From positions 1-39,581 of the forward strand of contig JAIPIQ010000004.1 in the NCBI GenBank assembly GCA_021734645.1: a DNA stretch of 39,581 nt. Direction: 5' to 3'. The position numbers were made by a program, and so were the translations under genes. This stretch comes from Fidelibacterota bacterium. Its GTDB lineage: Bacteria > Verrucomicrobiota > Kiritimatiellia > JAIPIQ01. This document shows, piece by piece, positions 14,700 to 24,289 of the stretch. Each line of letters opens with the position of its first letter. The stretch's first letter is position 1. A model generated the notes under the pieces. The model was given only the letters and a program-made list of their open reading frames with translations. It was not told the origin of the DNA and ran no database searches.

Positions 14700-17564
14700 A
14701 TGCAAACCGAGCAGAATGGACGGGACAAGCGGGATTGGAGCGTCGGGGGCCGCGCGTGGCGGCGGGCCGGGTGGGCGGCGCTGCTGCTGGCGGCGCTGGT
14801 CTGGGGGGCGGGCGGCGCGCGGGCGGCGGCCGAAGCGGCGGACGAGGAGCTGGTCACCTTTACGGTGGAGGGGTTGCCGGGGCCTACGGATATGTCGGTG
14901 CCGGGGATGGCCGAGCGGGCGGTGGTGCGCGCCTTTCTGCGGCGGTATCCCCAGTACCGGATCGAGCCGTTCCTGATGCCTGCGATCGGGCATTCGGCCA
15001 TGGATTCCGGGCCGTTGATGGGGATTGCGGCGGGCGTGCCGCCCAACGCGGTGCGCATGTACTTCCGCATGAGTTCCACGTATATCGAGCATGGTTTTCT
15101 GGAACCGCTGGAGGAATTGCTGGCGCGGGTGCAGAGTGACGACCCCGGCCTGCGCGAGGCGGATGAGGAGGGCCGTTGGCTGACTCAGCCCCCGCCCGCG
15201 GAGGTGGCCTACTGGCGGGACCAGATTCTGGCGCGCGTGCCGCGGCCCGTCTGGCCAGTCATCTACCGGGAGGCTGGCGCCGCCAAGCGGGGCCTGTCGT
15301 CGGGCAAGCATATCTGGGCCATGCCCACGCGGGTCACCGTCAAGGCGCTGGTGTACCGCAAGGATATTTTTCAGGAGGCGGGACTGGACCCGGAACGGCC
15401 GCCCCAGACCTGGGACGAGGTGCTGGCGTATGCCCGGGCCATCCGCGCCCGGACGAACCGGCACGGCATTTTCATCCCCGCCGGGGAACTGATCAGTTGG
15501 GGATTTTATGATTACCTGATCGCGGACGGGGGGCGCTTTGTCGAGCAGGTCGCACCCGGCCGCTGGCGGGCCGCCTTCCATTCCCCGGAGATCGCCGAAG
15601 CGATTTACTTCCTCTGCCGCCTGGCCAACGAATCCTATGAAGTTGACGGCCAGACCTATACGGGCGCCGCGTTGCTGACCGCCACCGTCGAGGGCCGGCA
15701 ACTATTCAAGCAAGGGCAAGTGGGGATGACGACCACCTCGCTGGATTTAGACCGCATGACCGACATCAACCCGGAGACCACCGGTTTGGCGCCCGCGCCC
15801 CGCTCCCCCAAGGGCAACCGGGGCAGCGAATTGAACGCCCTCATGTATGGCGTCTTCAGCCAGATCACGCCGGCCCAGCGCCTGGCCGTCATGCGTTACA
15901 TCTGGTTCATTACCGGCGAGGAAGCCCAGGCGCTGCGCACGGAAATCTTCGTCAACAACGGGTTCGGCCATTTCGTCAATCCAGACTTGCTCGAGCGCTT
16001 CGGCTATCACGACGTGCTGCGCCGGGTGCCCCCGGCCTGGCGGGAAACCATAACCGCGGCCATGGAAAGCGGCGTGCCCGAGCCGTACGGCCAGAATACC
16101 CAGTTCATCTACGAATCCGTGTCCGCCCCCATCAACTGGGCCCTGCGGCAACCGTTGCTGGCGCTGCCGAAAGCGGTCGCCCTTGAGCGTATTCGCGAAC
16201 AACTCGCCGAGGCGGCCTGGCGCGTGGACCGTTTCATGCTGGGGGAGCTGTCCGCCAGCGAGTGGCGGCGGCGGCGCTGGATCGGCGGCGCCACGCTGGC
16301 CGTCATCATGACGTTGTTCGCGCTGTGCCTGGTCTTCGTCTGGAAGGCGTTTTCGGCTCAGGAGCGCCTGCTGGGCGACCGCCCGCACCTATGGCGCTTC
16401 CGGGTGGCCTACTGCATGATCGCGCCGGCCCTGCTGGTCGTGGTCTTCTGGCAGTACCTGCCCAAGCTGCTGGGCATGCCCCTGGCGCTTTTCAACTACG
16501 AACTGGTCCTGCCCAGTACGTTCGTGGGCATAGACAACTTCGCCACCGTGCTCTACGACGCCCGCTTCTGGCGCTCCCTCTGGAACACATTCTATTATGC
16601 CGCCCTGGTGGTCGGCCTCGGCTTCTGGCCCCCGATCCTGGTCGCGGTCCTGCTCGATGAAGTCCCCACCGATTTCTTCAAGTACTTCTTCCGCACCATT
16701 TTCTACCTGCCCATGATCGTCAGTGGCGTGATCATGATCTTCCTCTGGCTGCAACTGTTCAATCCCGCGGAAACCGGTTATCTGAATCAGGCCCTGTTGT
16801 CCCTCAACCGCCTCGGCCCGGTGGGGGCCACCCTGGTGCGGCTGCTCGGGCTCGGCTTGTGGTTCAGCTTCATCGGGGTCTTGCTGGCGGTGGTCTTTCA
16901 CTTGCGCGAGCTGACCTGGCCGGTGCGCGGCGCCGTGCTGGTTTTCGCCCTGGCGCTGCTGGGGGCGACCCTCTGGCCGCTGGTCAAGGCCTGGCGGGGG
17001 CCGACGGCCCTGGTGATCGATGCCCTGCATCTCGAAGCGTCCCAGGTGCGCGGATTCAACGGCGTGCGCGGTCTGCTGGCCGGCCTGATCGGGCGGTTTG
17101 ATCTGAAGCCCCTGGGCTGGGTGCAGGATCCCGGCCTGGCCATGTTGTGCGTGGTGATTCCCGGCGTCTGGGCCACCTCCGGTCCCGGCTGCATCATCTA
17201 CCTGGCCGCGCTCAAAACCGTGCCCTCGGACCTGGTCGAGGCCGCCACCATGGACGGCGCCAGCCTCCTCCAGAAGGTCAGCTATATCACCCTGCCGCGC
17301 ATCAAGTTCCTGATCCTGATTCAGTTGGTGGGCGCGGTGGTCGGCGCCATGCAGGGCGGCACCAACTTCATCCTGGCCATGACCGGCGGCGGACCCGACG
17401 GAGCAACACGCATCCTGGGCATGGATATTTTCCAGCGTTCGTTCATGGAGCTGAATTACGGCATCGGGGCGGCCATGGCCTGGATTCTGGGGGCGCTGGT
17501 CATCGGGTTGACCTCGATCCAACTGCGCCGCGTATCCAAAACCGAATTCGCCAACAAACAATGA
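14700..17564 (+). CDS. Extracellular solute-binding protein fused to an ABC transporter permease (MalF-like)
   Basis: 954 aa from ATG 14700. Signal/TM segment, SBP family 1-like region (SGKHIWAMPTRVTVKALVYRKDIFQEAGLDPERPPQTWDEVLAYARAI), TM at about aa 540, then permease with EAA loop EAATMDGASLLQKVSYITLPRIK. Confidence 0.9.
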   Translation: MQTEQNGRDKRDWSVGGRAWRRAGWAALLLAALVWGAGGARAAAEAADEELVTFTVEGLPGPTDMSVPGMAERAVVRAFLRRYPQYRIEPFLMPAIGHSAMDSGPLMGIAAGVPPNAVRMYFRMSSTYIEHGFLEPLEELLARVQSDDPGLREADEEGRWLTQPPPAEVAYWRDQILARVPRPVWPVIYREAGAAKRGLSSGKHIWAMPTRVTVKALVYRKDIFQEAGLDPERPPQTWDEVLAYARAIRARTNRHGIFIPAGELISWGFYDYLIADGGRFVEQVAPGRWRAAFHSPEIAEAIYFLCRLANESYEVDGQTYTGAALLTATVEGRQLFKQGQVGMTTTSLDLDRMTDINPETTGLAPAPRSPKGNRGSELNALMYGVFSQITPAQRLAVMRYIWFITGEEAQALRTEIFVNNGFGHFVNPDLLERFGYHDVLRRVPPAWRETITAAMESGVPEPYGQNTQFIYESVSAPINWALRQPLLALPKAVALERIREQLAEAAWRVDRFMLGELSASEWRRRRWIGGATLAVIMTLFALCLVFVWKAFSAQERLLGDRPHLWRFRVAYCMIAPALLVVVFWQYLPKLLGMPLALFNYELVLPSTFVGIDNFATVLYDARFWRSLWNTFYYAALVVGLGFWPPILVAVLLDEVPTDFFKYFFRTIFYLPMIVSGVIMIFLWLQLFNPAETGYLNQALLSLNRLGPVGATLVRLLGLGLWFSFIGVLLAVVFHLRELTWPVRGAVLVFALALLGATLWPLVKAWRGPTALVIDALHLEASQVRGFNGVRGLLAGLIGRFDLKPLGWVQDPGLAMLCVVIPGVWATSGPGCIIYLAALKTVPSDLVEAATMDGASLLQKVSYITLPRIKFLILIQLVGAVVGAMQGGTNFILAMTGGGPDGATRILGMDIFQRSFMELNYGIGAAMAWILGALVIGLTSIQLRRVSKTEFANKQ

Positions 17565-17596
17565 CCCGCCTTCCATAACCGGTAAGGAGCGACCTG

Positions 17597-19471
17597 ATGT
17601 CCATTTTAACCACGGTGGAAGCCCAGAGCCCCAAGGGGCGCCTTTTTCAGGCGGTGGTCTTCCTGCTGCTGATTGCGGGCGGCATTACGATGGTCTATCC
17701 CTTCGTCCTGATGGTCTCCGGCGCCCTGCGCAGTGAAATGGATGTTGCCAGTATGACGGCGGTCCCCGAGTATTTGCACGAAGACACCATGCTGGCCCGC
17801 AAGTTTCTGGAAGCCAAATACAATTTCAGCGTCGCGACCATGAACCGCGCGCGCCTGTCCCAGGGCTATGATTTTGCCCAGGTGGCCGTCCCTTTGCCCC
17901 CCGATCCGGCCCGCGTGGCCGCCCTGACCCGCTTCGTGGCCCAAGTCGAGATCCCGGACCACTGGTGGACGCTGGGCGGCACCCTGCTCTACCGCCAGGG
18001 ATCCACCCGGACCCTCCGGGAACTGCAGGCCCGCATCCGCGCACGCTACGATGATGATCTGGGCGCCCTGGCCGAGGATCTCGGCGCCCCCGTGCGCCAA
18101 TGGCGCCTCGTGCAGGTGATGCCCCCGGTCTGGACCGATGTGCGGCAGGCCTTCAGCAACAGTTCCCTGTTTCAAGAGTACTTTGCCCTGCTGCGCGAAA
18201 AGCCGCTGGCCTATCGGGCGTTCAGCACGCCCACCGGCAACTATCTCGAAAATATCATCTATCCCAACTACGGCCAATCCTCCGTGGACGCCTACAATGC
18301 GGCCCACCGCCGCGCTCTGACGTCCTTCGCCGACTTGCACCTCCCCCGCACCCTCCCCCCGCCCGACCAACCGCGCGCCCGCCAGGAATGGATTGATCAT
18401 GCCCGCACCATGCTCCATCCCGCCTTCATCCGCGTCGCGCAGCCCGCCCCCGTATTCCAAGACTTCCTGCGGGCGCGCCACCCCACCATCGCCGCGCTGA
18501 ACGAGCGCTGGCAGACCGCCTACACCGATTTCACGGAAATCGAAATGCCGGGCGAAAAAGAATGGCTGGCCGGCGGCCGCCGCCGGGACTACGACGCCTT
18601 TCTGGCCACCCGCCCGCCCGAAGAATTGTACCTCGTGGGGCCGGAGTACGCCTGGCAGGACTGGCTGCAAGCCGCGTATGGCTCCCTGACCGCCCTCAAC
18701 GCGGATTTCGGGACGGCGTACACCGACTGGGCGGAATGCCCGTTGCCGATTGACCATGCCGAGGCCGCGTTCGTCCTGGCCAACCGGGGCGTCCTGCGCC
18801 GCGAACTGGCCGCCAACAATTTCGTCAATGTGCTGGTCGCCGTCCTCCTGGAGGGCCGCCCCTTCATGAATACCGTCATTTATGTCGTGCTGGCCCTGAT
18901 TCTGGCCCTGACCCTGCAACCCCTGGCGGCCTATGCCCTCTCGCGCTTCTCCCCGCCCCATACCTGGCACATCATCCTGCTGTTCATGGCCGTCATGTCG
19001 TTCCCCCCCATGGTGGGCATGATCCCCCAGTTCCTGATCCTGCGCAAACTGAACCTCATGAACACCTTCGTGGCGTTGCTCCTGCCCGTGATCGTCAACG
19101 GCTACCTGATCTTCCTCCTCAAGGGCTTCTTCGATTCCCTGCCCAAACACCTCTACGACGCCGCCATGATTGACGGCGCCTCGGAACTGCGCATCTTCTG
19201 GGAAATCACCATGTCCATGAGCAAACCCATCCTGGCCGTGGCCGCCCTGCGCGTCTTCAACAACGTCTGGATGTCCTTCATGTATCCCCTGCTGGTGGCG
19301 CCGGACGAAAAAATGCAGATCCTGGCCGTCTGGCTCTACCAGTACCAGCGCCTGGCCGGCACCCCCATGGTCTTCGCCTCGATCCTGATCACCAGCATCC
19401 CCACCCTCGTGATCTTCATGTTCGCCCAACGCATCATCATGCGCGGCATCGCCGTGCCCGTGGAAAAATAG
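17597..19471 (+). CDS. Carbohydrate ABC transporter permease (MalG-like) with a large ~365-aa insertion after TM1
   Basis: 624 aa; N-terminal TM, repeat-rich insertion, then permease core (PLAAYALSRFSPPHTWHIILLFMAVMSFPPMVGMIPQFLILRKLNLMNT; EAA-like LYDAAMIDGASELRIFWEITMSMSKP). Confidence 0.9.
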   Translation: MSILTTVEAQSPKGRLFQAVVFLLLIAGGITMVYPFVLMVSGALRSEMDVASMTAVPEYLHEDTMLARKFLEAKYNFSVATMNRARLSQGYDFAQVAVPLPPDPARVAALTRFVAQVEIPDHWWTLGGTLLYRQGSTRTLRELQARIRARYDDDLGALAEDLGAPVRQWRLVQVMPPVWTDVRQAFSNSSLFQEYFALLREKPLAYRAFSTPTGNYLENIIYPNYGQSSVDAYNAAHRRALTSFADLHLPRTLPPPDQPRARQEWIDHARTMLHPAFIRVAQPAPVFQDFLRARHPTIAALNERWQTAYTDFTEIEMPGEKEWLAGGRRRDYDAFLATRPPEELYLVGPEYAWQDWLQAAYGSLTALNADFGTAYTDWAECPLPIDHAEAAFVLANRGVLRRELAANNFVNVLVAVLLEGRPFMNTVIYVVLALILALTLQPLAAYALSRFSPPHTWHIILLFMAVMSFPPMVGMIPQFLILRKLNLMNTFVALLLPVIVNGYLIFLLKGFFDSLPKHLYDAAMIDGASELRIFWEITMSMSKPILAVAALRVFNNVWMSFMYPLLVAPDEKMQILAVWLYQYQRLAGTPMVFASILITSIPTLVIFMFAQRIIMRGIAVPVEK

Positions 19472-19529
19472 GCGCCAGCCATCAAGCATCCGCTTGATTC
19501 CGCAACTCATCTATGGCACACAAACAACG

Positions 19530-19550
19530 GTTATCCGCGGCGGCGATAAC
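19530..19550. promoter_or_regulatory. Imperfect 21-bp inverted repeat upstream of lacI-like gene
   Basis: GTTATCcgcggcggcGATAAC, 29 bp before ATG 19580. Confidence 0.4.
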
Positions 19551-19579
19551 GCCTGAAACCGAACTGCGAGGGAAATGCA

Positions 19580-20599
19580 ATGGCCGGCAAGAAGCCCAGT
19601 GATGAATTGAATTTACGCCTGTTGGCCCGCACCCTGGGCGTGAACGTTTCCACCGTGTCCCGCGCCTTGGCCGGCAAACCGGGCGTCAGTCCCGCCCGGG
19701 CGCGGCAGGTCACGGAACTGGCCGCCTCCCTGGGGTACCGGCCCCGGCCCTACCGGGAAAAGTATGCCAACTGCATTGGCCTGATTGTCCCGGTCCACCA
19801 CCAATTGGTGGAAGATTACCTGATGAAGCTGATTACGCTGACGATCATCGAGGCGGACCGCCACGGCAAGCATGTGCACCTGGACTTCCTCCGCTACGAC
19901 GCCCGGCCGGCCCGCCTGCCGGCCGTCGTGCGCGAGAATCGCGTGGACGGCGTATGCCTGGCCGGCTCTTTCCCGGCCCGCTTCCATGCCGCCATGCGGC
20001 AGCATTGCCAGGCCGTGGTCTCCCTGAGCGAGACGATCGAACGCACAGGCAACGACAGCGTCCTCGCGTCCTCGCGCGAGGCCACCCGCGAGCTGGTCCG
20101 CGGACTGGCGGCCATGGGCCATCGCCGGATCGGCCTCGTGCTGACCGACCCGGCCTTCCCCTCCATGCGCCACAGGAAAGAGGCCTATCTCGCGGAATGC
20201 CACGCCGGCGGTCTCCCCCTCCACAAGGCCTGGTTGGTCGAGGGCGTTTCGGCGGCGCAGCAGGGCGGACAGGAAGCCGTCCGCCGTTACCTGCACGCGC
20301 GGCAACTGCCCACCGCCATTATCTTCGGTAACGACCAGATGGCCATGGGCGGAGCGTTCGAGCTGGCGCGCAGCGGCTACCGGATTCCCGAGGACGTCAG
20401 CATTGCCGGTTACAACAATACCGAGGCCATGCAGGAATTGTCGCCCGCCCTCACCAGCATCGACAACCAGGCCGAGGAAATTGTCCGCCAGGGTATGGAC
20501 CTGCTGATGGACCGCATCGCCCACCCGGGCGGACCGCCCCGCCAGATCGTCCTGCAGAACCAGGTCCACTGGCGCGCCAGCACCGCCCCCCTTGTTTGA
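19580..20599 (+). CDS. LacI-family transcriptional regulator
   Basis: 339 aa; LNLRLLARTLGVNVSTVSRALAGKPGVSPARARQVTELAASLGYRP HTH; periplasmic-binding-like effector domain. Confidence 0.95.
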   Translation: MAGKKPSDELNLRLLARTLGVNVSTVSRALAGKPGVSPARARQVTELAASLGYRPRPYREKYANCIGLIVPVHHQLVEDYLMKLITLTIIEADRHGKHVHLDFLRYDARPARLPAVVRENRVDGVCLAGSFPARFHAAMRQHCQAVVSLSETIERTGNDSVLASSREATRELVRGLAAMGHRRIGLVLTDPAFPSMRHRKEAYLAECHAGGLPLHKAWLVEGVSAAQQGGQEAVRRYLHARQLPTAIIFGNDQMAMGGAFELARSGYRIPEDVSIAGYNNTEAMQELSPALTSIDNQAEEIVRQGMDLLMDRIAHPGGPPRQIVLQNQVHWRASTAPLV

Positions 20600-20632
20600 G
20601 CGCCCAGGTGTCAGCAGGATAAACTTTACCGC

Positions 20633-20677
20633 TTGACACGGCGTGGCGTCCAATGTTAGATCCGCACACACTCTAAC
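20633..20677 (+). promoter_or_regulatory. Putative promoter with inverted repeat overlapping the -10
   Basis: TTGACA (20633-20638), 17-bp spacer, TTAGAT (20656-20661); GTTAGA-N11-TCTAAC at 20655-20677; AAGGAG RBS before ATG 20704. Confidence 0.6.
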
Positions 20678-20703
20678 AAATATCAACATAAGGAGTCAGA
20701 GCG

Positions 20704-22080
20704 ATGGCCAGACCAAGTGGACCGGATTATTGGGCGCATGTGGATTTGAACCGCTATCCGCAGATGGTGACGGAGGCCCCGGGGCCGGAATCAAAAAAAA
20801 TGCACGCGCGCTGCACGAAGTATTTCAAGGGGCTGAGCGGCCAGGTGAAGCTGTTCCCGGTGGCCTTCGAATCCGGCCACGGCTGCATATTGCGCGACGT
20901 GGACGGCAATGCCTACATTGATTTTTCATCGGGCATCTATGTCACCACGCTGGGGCATTGCCATCCGAAGGTGACCGAGGCCGTCCAACAGGCCGCCGGG
21001 CAACTGATGAACGCCCACGACTTCACCACGCCCATCAAAACCCGGCTGGTGGAAAAGCTGGCCGAGATTCTGCCGGGCGATCTGAACGGGTTTCAGTTCT
21101 ACGACTCGGGCACGACGGCGGTCGAGGCGGGCCAGCGGGTGCTGCGCGCGGCCACCAAGCAGCACGAGATGATCTCCTGTTTCTATGATTACCACGGCAA
21201 GACCTACGGCGGCGTCTCCCTGGGCCACATCCGCTCGACCGTGTACGGGCCGGCCCGCATGCCCGGCGCCCACATGGTGCCCCGCCCCGATGTCTACCGG
21301 CCGATCTGGAAAAAGCCCGACGGCACGATTGACACGGACCAGTACATCGCTTTTTACGAGGAATACCTCGACAAGGGCACCTGCGGCCAGGTGGCCGGCT
21401 TCGTGCTCGAGCCCATCCAGGGCTGGGGCGGTTCGGTCATGCCCCCCGATGATTTCTTCCCGAAGCTGCGGGCCTTGTGCGACAAACACAAGCTCCTGCT
21501 CATGATTGACGAAGTGCTGACCAGCATGGCCCGCACGGGCAAGTACCTGTGCATGGAGCACTGGAACGTCGTGCCGGATATTGTCACCATCGGCAAGGGC
21601 TTCGGCAACGGCTTCCCGGTGACCTGCGTGGCCGTGCGCGAACCCTACAAGGAGAGCTTCGAGTCCATCTCCGCCTCGAGTTCCTACGGCGGCAATCCCA
21701 TGGCCTGCGCGGCGGCGCTGGCCAGCATCGAAGCCATCGAGGCGGAGCAACTCAACGAGCGCTCCGCTTGGCTGGGCGAGGTGGCCAACAAGCGGATGCA
21801 GCGAATGCTCACCGAGCACAAGATCGTGGGCGATGTGCGCGCCAAGGGCTGCCTGATGGGCATCGAGCTGGTCAAGGACAAAGCCACCAAGGAGCCTTTC
21901 GACAAGGCGGGCGCCCTGGTTTATCAAAAAGCCTTTGCCAAGGGCCTGGCCTGGATTCCGGCCGGACACATCCTGCGCATGAGCCCCCCCGTGGTCATGG
22001 AGGAGGACGTCCTGCTTAAAGGCCTCGAAATCATTGACGAAGCCATCGGCGAAACCGCCCGTGAGCTCGGCTACGCCTGA
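20704..22080 (+). CDS. Class III PLP-dependent aminotransferase (4-aminobutyrate/dialkylglycine decarboxylase-like)
   Basis: 458 aa; DVDGNAYIDFSSGIYVTTLGHCHPKV, LLMIDEVLTSMARTGKYL, DIVTIGKGFGNGFPV. Confidence 0.9.
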   Translation: MARPSGPDYWAHVDLNRYPQMVTEAPGPESKKMHARCTKYFKGLSGQVKLFPVAFESGHGCILRDVDGNAYIDFSSGIYVTTLGHCHPKVTEAVQQAAGQLMNAHDFTTPIKTRLVEKLAEILPGDLNGFQFYDSGTTAVEAGQRVLRAATKQHEMISCFYDYHGKTYGGVSLGHIRSTVYGPARMPGAHMVPRPDVYRPIWKKPDGTIDTDQYIAFYEEYLDKGTCGQVAGFVLEPIQGWGGSVMPPDDFFPKLRALCDKHKLLLMIDEVLTSMARTGKYLCMEHWNVVPDIVTIGKGFGNGFPVTCVAVREPYKESFESISASSSYGGNPMACAAALASIEAIEAEQLNERSAWLGEVANKRMQRMLTEHKIVGDVRAKGCLMGIELVKDKATKEPFDKAGALVYQKAFAKGLAWIPAGHILRMSPPVVMEEDVLLKGLEIIDEAIGETARELGYA

Positions 22081-22139
22081 TGCGCGCCGGACGGCCGCGA
22101 CCGGCCCCTTGACAACCTGAACTGAATCCTGGGAGAACT

Positions 22140-23303
22140 ATGAAGACATACCGTTTTGGCATTATTGGCGCGGGCCTGATGGGCCGTGAATTCGCCAGCG
22201 CGGCCGCGCGTTGGTGCCACCTGACCGACCTGGACGCCCGCCCCGAGCTGGTGGCCGTCTGCGACATGAACCCCGCCCTGTTTCCCTGGTACACCGGCCA
22301 CTTCCCCTCCGTCCGGCAAACCACCACCGCGTACCAGGAACTGCTGGCCAACCCGGCAGTCGAGGCCGTCTACGTCGCCGTCCCCCATAACCTGCATCAA
22401 CAGGTCTACTGCGATGTCCTGGCCGCCGACAAACACCTCATGGGCGAAAAACCCTTCGGAATTGACCTGCCCGCCTGCGAGGCGATCATCGCCGCCACGC
22501 GGCAACGGCCGGATCAGCTCGTGCGCTGCTCCTCGGAATCGCCGTTCTTTCCGGCGCTGCAGCAGCTCTGCGGGTATATCGAGCAGGGCGCCTTCGGCCG
22601 CCTGATCGAAGTCAACACGGGCTTTCTGCATTCCAGCGACCTCGATCAGGACAAACCCATCAACTGGAAGCGCCGCATTGAGTTCAATGGCGAATACGGG
22701 GTCATGGGCGACCTGGGCATGCATGCCTGCCATGTGGTCTTCCGCGCGGGCTGGCAACCCCGCAACGTGCGCGCCCTCCTCAGCGATATCGTGAAGGAAC
22801 GACCCGATGGCCAGGGCGGCCGCGCGCCCTGCAAGACCTGGGACAACGCGACCCTCCTGTGTGAAACCCTGGATCCCCGGACGAGCGAGCCCTTCCCCTG
22901 GACCCTGAAACTCCAGCGCATCGCCCCCGGCCAGAAGAACAACTGGTACGTCGAGGTGTTGGGCACGCAGCTTTCCGCGCGCTGGTCGAGCGTCCAGGCC
23001 GATGTCCTGGAAGTCATGGAATACCACCCGGGCGTCCCCCAGGCATGGCAACAGATCCAAACCGGCTACGATACCGCGTTCAAAACCATCACCGGCGGCA
23101 TCTTCCAGTTCGGCTTCACCGACTCGATCCAGCAGATGTGGGCCGCCTATCTCCACGAACTGGCCCACGGCCAGCCGAAGAAACCGTTCGCGGGCTGCGT
23201 GACGCCGGACGAAGCCCTCCTGAGCCATCAGCTCTTCACGGCCGCCCTCGAATCCCAACGCCGCGCCGCCACCGTCGCCCTGGCCACCGACATTGCGTCT
23301 TGA
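22140..23303 (+). CDS. Gfo/Idh/MocA-family oxidoreductase
   Basis: 387 aa; FGIIGAGLMGREFA, AVYVAVPHNLHQQVYCDVLAADKHLMGEKPFGID. Confidence 0.9.
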   Translation: MKTYRFGIIGAGLMGREFASAAARWCHLTDLDARPELVAVCDMNPALFPWYTGHFPSVRQTTTAYQELLANPAVEAVYVAVPHNLHQQVYCDVLAADKHLMGEKPFGIDLPACEAIIAATRQRPDQLVRCSSESPFFPALQQLCGYIEQGAFGRLIEVNTGFLHSSDLDQDKPINWKRRIEFNGEYGVMGDLGMHACHVVFRAGWQPRNVRALLSDIVKERPDGQGGRAPCKTWDNATLLCETLDPRTSEPFPWTLKLQRIAPGQKNNWYVEVLGTQLSARWSSVQADVLEVMEYHPGVPQAWQQIQTGYDTAFKTITGGIFQFGFTDSIQQMWAAYLHELAHGQPKKPFAGCVTPDEALLSHQLFTAALESQRRAATVALATDIAS

Positions 23304-23367
23304 CGCCACCGCTGCGCCCTTTATGCTGGCCAGCGAGGTGTGAGTCAGCACCAGGGAGACGCGGATT

Positions 23368-24276
23368 ATGGCACTGACATTGGTGGTTTTGGCAGCGGGT
23401 ATGGGCAGCCGGTACGGCGGCTTGAAGCAGTTGGACGCCATGGGACCCAACGGCGAGACGATCATGGACTACTCGCTGTTCGACGCCCAACGCGCCGGCT
23501 TTGACCGCTTTGTCTTCGTAATCCGGCGCCACATGGAAGCCGCCTTCCGCGAACAGATTCTGAGCCGGTTGCCCGCCGCCTATGACACGGATCTGGCCTT
23601 TCAGGAACTCGACCAGGTGCCCGATGGCTTTTTCACGCCGGCGGAGCGGGTCAAGCCCTGGGGCACCGCCCACGCCGTGCTGGCGGCCGCCGAACAGGTC
23701 CACGGCCCGTTTACCGTGATCAACGCCGACGATTTCTACGGCGCGGGATGCTTCCGGACCGCAGCGGAATTCTTCGCCGCCCGGCCGCCGGCGACGAAGG
23801 TCCACGAATATGCCATTGTGGGCTACACCCTGCGCGACACGCTCTCGCCCCACGGCTCGGTGGCCCGCGGCGTCTGCCGGGCCGACGCGGCCGGCGATCT
23901 GATTGATATCGAGGAAATGACCGCCATCCACCAGGACGGCCCGGCGGCCTACAATCTCCGGCCCGACGGCGCCCGCCAACCCCTGACCGGCGATGAACCC
24001 GTCTCGATGAACACCTGGGCGTTCGACGATAGTATTTTCCCGCTGTTGCGCCAGTCCTTCGCGCGCTTCCTCAAAGACCACGGCCAGGAGCTGAAATCCG
24101 AGTTTTTCATCCCCATCATTGCCAGGGAATTGGTGTTTACCGGCCAGGCCCGCATCCGGGTGCTGCCCTGCGGCGAACGCTGGTTCGGCGTGACCTACCA
24201 GGAAGACAAACCCACCACCCAGGCCCGCATCCGCGAACTGATCGCCGCCGGGACCTATCCCACGCCCTTGTGGTAA
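23368..24276 (+). CDS. Sugar-phosphate nucleotidyltransferase family protein
   Basis: 302 aa; LTLVVLAAGMGSRYGGLKQLDAMGPNGETIMDYSLFDA; FTVINADDFYG. Confidence 0.88.
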   Translation: MALTLVVLAAGMGSRYGGLKQLDAMGPNGETIMDYSLFDAQRAGFDRFVFVIRRHMEAAFREQILSRLPAAYDTDLAFQELDQVPDGFFTPAERVKPWGTAHAVLAAAEQVHGPFTVINADDFYGAGCFRTAAEFFAARPPATKVHEYAIVGYTLRDTLSPHGSVARGVCRADAAGDLIDIEEMTAIHQDGPAAYNLRPDGARQPLTGDEPVSMNTWAFDDSIFPLLRQSFARFLKDHGQELKSEFFIPIIARELVFTGQARIRVLPCGERWFGVTYQEDKPTTQARIRELIAAGTYPTPLW

Positions 24277-24289
24277 ACAGCTGGCGGTC

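Noticed and set aside
17606-19510. 634-aa - strand ORF antisense to the permease (also 16389..17576 -)
   Set aside because: Composition (G, H, Q, E rich) and perfect overlap with a recognisable permease indicate a shadow ORF.
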